DNA from: Cristatella mucedo
Taxonomy: Eukaryota > Bryozoa > Phylactolaemata > Cristatellidae
Assembly: GCA_009760855.2 (NCBI GenBank)
Contig: WPIO01000031.1
Location: 1,652,001 to 1,716,000, forward strand
Length of the DNA stretch: 64,000 nucleotides
Direction: 5' to 3'
Below are positions 63,601-64,000 of the stretch, in pieces. Under the pieces are notes generated by a model that worked only from the letters and a program-made list of their open reading frames with translations, was not told the DNA's origin and did not search any database. The position numbers and the translations under genes are program-made. Numbering within the stretch: the stretch's first letter is position 1; each line of letters starts with the position of its first letter.

Positions 63601-63772
63601 AGGCGAAATGTCAGCCATGCTGGCCGTAATAGTCGGCCATGGTCGACTAGGCGAGCTGCTAGGAGGTCCATCATGTATACATCCATTGCAGGCGGCCGCC
63701 CAGCCTCAGCAGTCAGCTGATGATGTCAAAGTGCATCGCGACGATTTCCTCAACCTTCTTCTTACAGTCAGG
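45491..63772 (+). CDS. Cytochrome P450, CYP4 family, 3'-partial, 7 exons in window
   Basis: ER-membrane monooxygenase; CYP4 enzymes typically omega-hydroxylate fatty acids and related lipids with P450 reductase. Exons 45491-45652, 47527-47725, 48927-49054, 56026-56150, 59191-59250, 60269-60395 and 63692-63772 join in phase into 294 codons. Seen in order: N-terminal hydrophobic anchor (VVLTTALLTCL) and a basic/FP segment; YVVFLGPG; RPWLGDGLLL; C-helix WxxxR motif W132-R136 within KWHRNRKLLTPAFHFSIL, a CYP4 hallmark; LSLASLDIILQCAFSS; EYVEAVKEFTDLTTKR; SDFVYGLTNDGRRMKRA; RDDFLNLLL. It most resembles the CYP4F/4V side of the family. The I-helix AGxDTT, ExxR and heme Cys loop must lie right of the window, so activity cannot be judged. 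Introns are up to 7 kb and contain retroelements and a Tc1 remnant. Confidence 0.93.
46174..46360. repeat. Two AAT/ATT microsatellites
   Basis: (AAT)7 at 46,174-46,195 and an AAT-to-ATT switching run at 46,322-46,360 that abuts the SINE-B tail. Confidence 0.85.
46355..46470 (-). repeat. SINE-B fragment
   Basis: atttgtatagaggtctcagg, taacttaatctctcactatg and a gagctcgagcgg remnant of the head. Confidence 0.6.
47527..47725 (+). CDS. CYP4 exon 2
   Basis: Acceptor tgcttgcag, donor G|gtgagt. GFMEYAEMFNDNYVVFLGPG, then VANPVSVQAVM and YEFFRPWLG, matching the CYP4 pattern WxGP...hPexv...FLxPWLG. Confidence 0.92.
48520..48780 (+). repeat. SINE-B split by a LINE-A tail
   Basis: SINE-B head ggtttggcccaaaggttgaa is interrupted after tttgacgaccgaggtc (48,555-48,570) and resumes at tttgatgaccgaggtc (48,670-48,685), then gaagcgcctgaaaaggga and ttctcttagggtgctctac. 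Confidence 0.8.
48571..48669 (+). mobile_element. LINE-A 3' end inserted in SINE-B
   Basis: About 99 bp: aagtgcctagaaagagattg, ggttctctgaggatgctgta and (ATT)8. Flanked by a 16-bp direct repeat with one mismatch, as expected for target-primed reverse transcription with 5' truncation. Confidence 0.82.
48927..49054 (+). CDS. CYP4 exon 3 (C-helix)
   Basis: Acceptor ttcatcag, donor TTA|gtaagt. DGLLLAKGAKWHRNRKLLTP, then AFHFSILKAYVNVYNEA. The WHRNR heme-propionate motif and the CYP4-typical LTPAFHF are intact. Confidence 0.95.
49145..49445 (+). repeat. Two SINE-A copies in tandem
   Basis: First copy: tcttagcccagaggtaaagt, gtgggttcgaatcctgcgg, tactgcaagcggtggtgata, aggctgttaaatcagctagc. A second, headless copy starts at about 49,338 with tcgtgggtttgagtcctgca and ends ataaacgaggcttattaatc. 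Confidence 0.82.
49970..50880 (-). pseudogene. Tc1/mariner transposase pseudogene
   Basis: On -: N-terminal helix-turn-helix IDYSAVSYNLNKLKTHGS, then RPRSDRPGKVTQRSDYRLKV; DWNRVLWKFMLFENTNRR; DDE pieces QQDNDPQHTA (near 50,240) and LDLNPIEHLWDRLE (near 50,110-50,150). Spread over several frames, and the first catalytic Asp region is damaged, so inactive. Terminal inverted repeats not located. Confidence 0.85.
53815..53960 (-). repeat. SINE-A copy
   Basis: gactcaacagcctcgtttgt, agcagctgtcacttctgctt and gcaggactcaagcccacgac, the reversed body and B-box-like region. Confidence 0.75.
54330..55250 (-). mobile_element. LINE-B (CR1/L2-like), C-terminal ORF2 and 3' region
   Basis: On -: TGLPKKATRPLQVAINMAAR, FDRVSPLLKSWVGCLWING, then LLNRPLVIEAFGLQVLDRWN, SLPRFLRSDNYSSAADYSSS: the iNxxARLV...SPLLxxLxWLPI and WNSLP blocks of CR1/L2 ORF2. 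Interrupted by a LINE-A tail at about 54,868-54,945. Confidence 0.85.
54868..54945 (-). mobile_element. LINE-A tail inserted in LINE-B
   Basis: taataataatgcgcttgata, aagcgccctcagagaactca, atctctctctaggcgcttta. Absent at the same position of the LINE-B copies at 38,760 and 29,560. Confidence 0.82.
56026..56150 (+). CDS. CYP4 exon 4
   Basis: Acceptor cttttgtag, donor AA|gtaagt. YWNVTEDLSLASLDIILQCA, then FSSTINCQV, matching CYP4F LMTLDSLQKCVFSFESNCQ. Confidence 0.93.
56335..56773 (-). mobile_element. LINE-A 3' end, antisense
   Basis: (AAT)n, tail tcctcagagaactcaatctt, the catgc 3' UTR and about 150 bp of ORF2 end (on -: SFRSYAPKAWNSLP-like block near 56,650-56,700). Confidence 0.87.
57560..57780 (-). 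repeat. SINE-A copy, decayed
   Basis: ggccgattcagtagactcat, tgcctatcactccacttcc and an upstream gagtcgaacccgcgcac block at about 57,600. Confidence 0.55.
57905..58060 (-). repeat. SINE-B copy
   Basis: ctaagagaacttaatctcta, ttcaggtgcttcgcaaatgt, gacttgagcccacgacctct and gcaccttaacaactgggtca. Confidence 0.8.
58445..58610 (-). repeat. SINE-A copy, decayed
   Basis: ggtcgattcaacatcctgat, gtagtaaaagaggcatatac, then gactcgagctcaccacctgg. Confidence 0.65.
59191..59250 (+). CDS. CYP4 exon 5
   Basis: Acceptor ctattgcag, donor AC|gtaagt. Only 60 bp: ANDEYVEAVKEFTDLTTKR, matching CYP4 SEYIAAILELSALVxKR. The split codons on both sides agree in phase. Confidence 0.9.
59251..60268 (+). other. CYP4 intron 5, nothing recognised
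   Basis: About 1 kb of unique-looking AT-rich sequence. The phrase SGTIRLWH just before exon 6 is open but is excluded by splice phase. Confidence 0.55.
60269..60395 (+). CDS. CYP4 exon 6
   Basis: Acceptor ttggcatag chosen because it alone gives the right phase and the family spacing of eight residues between KR and DF. SDFVYGLTNDGRRMKRAL, then ARAIIAERKAAL; matches DFLYYLTPDGQRFRRA. Donor TTG|gtaatc. Confidence 0.92.
61880..62080 (+). mobile_element. LINE-A 3' end
   Basis: catgctgccactaaccatat, tgaccctgtgtatgttgccc, aaagagattgagttctctga, gggcgctatatcaaatg and ATT repeats. Confidence 0.87.
62395..62490. repeat. Tandem duplication, ~50-bp unit
   Basis: taactgttgtctgtagctgt followed by taaggtaaactcc recurs as taactgttgtctgtggctgt and taaggtcaactcc. 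Confidence 0.75.
63692..63772 (+). CDS. CYP4 exon 7 (last in window)
   Basis: Acceptor ccattgcag, donor AGG|gtatgt. AAAQPQQSADDV, then HRDDFLNLLLTVR, the segment just before the DEDG/I-helix region of CYP4 enzymes. The gene runs off the right edge. Confidence 0.85.
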
Positions 63773-64000
63773 GTATGTATGATTCAACCGAAGCATTGCT
63801 CCTTGAATCGGTGTACTGCATGAGCCAGGACTCGCAAAGGGTTCGGCGTGAGCAATGCAACAGTATATCGTCCGATCTCTGCCGTTCGCTCATGGGTGTG
63901 CCACGTGGGTTTACTTGCACGAGATTCAGCCAATAAGTTGAGTCAGGATTGGGCCAATGAGGAGCCAGACTGTGACCATTTCAGAGGCAGCCAATCATTG

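Larger units (their letters stand above)
60396..63691 (+). other. CYP4 intron 6
   Basis: A LINE-A 3' end at 61,880-62,080 and a ~50-bp tandem duplication at 62,395-62,490. About 62,770-63,250 is GC-richer and open on - without recognised homology. Confidence 0.55.

Overview
This is nuclear DNA from an animal, most likely an invertebrate. Three intron-rich genes with GT-AG introns (one GC-AG) sit in a background of decayed non-LTR retrotransposons, tRNA-derived SINEs, Tc1/mariner remnants and long (GA)n, (GT)n and (CCCT)n arrays. I cannot name the species. The LINEs are CR1/L2-like with (ATT)n tails, a type common in many marine invertebrates. No prokaryotic operon, CRISPR array or rRNA is present. 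Apart from tRNA-like SINE heads, I see no RNA gene.

Layout. (1) About 789-23,771, + strand: the last 18 exons (878 codons with stop) of an importin-5 (RanBP5/karyopherin beta-3) gene whose first ~220 codons lie left of the window. (2) 24,751-31,018, - strand: a complete 14-exon group I p21-activated kinase (PAK), about 522 residues, including two short N-terminal exons. Importin-5 and PAK are convergent, with stop codons 979 bp apart. (3) 31,019-45,490: about 14 kb without a recognised gene, holding LINE pieces, SINEs, GT/CT arrays, CpG-rich stretches and a fold-back element inserted in a LINE. (4) 45,491-63,772, + strand: the first seven exons (294 codons) of a CYP4-family cytochrome P450. 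The I-helix, ExxR and heme-binding exons lie beyond the right edge.

The exon models were built by hand from homology, splice sites and phase. All junctions keep phase and contain no internal stop. The only doubtful boundary is the 3' end of PAK exon 2. The three genes have unrelated roles: nuclear import of ribosomal proteins and histones, Cdc42/Rac signalling, and ER fatty-acid/xenobiotic hydroxylation. No functional cluster is implied.

Repeats. LINE-A (CR1/L2-like) ends in a conserved ~45-bp tail plus (ATT)n, and SINE-B carries a closely similar tail, so it probably uses LINE-A machinery. LINE-B is a second CR1/L2-like family. SINE-A has a tRNA-like head with a B-box-like motif. Several nested insertions can be ordered in time. 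I found no clear sign of an undescribed biological system. The most unusual structures are the fold-back element at 40,970-41,508, the GC-AG intron, and the tendency of long (GA)n arrays to lie on the sense strand of the host genes.
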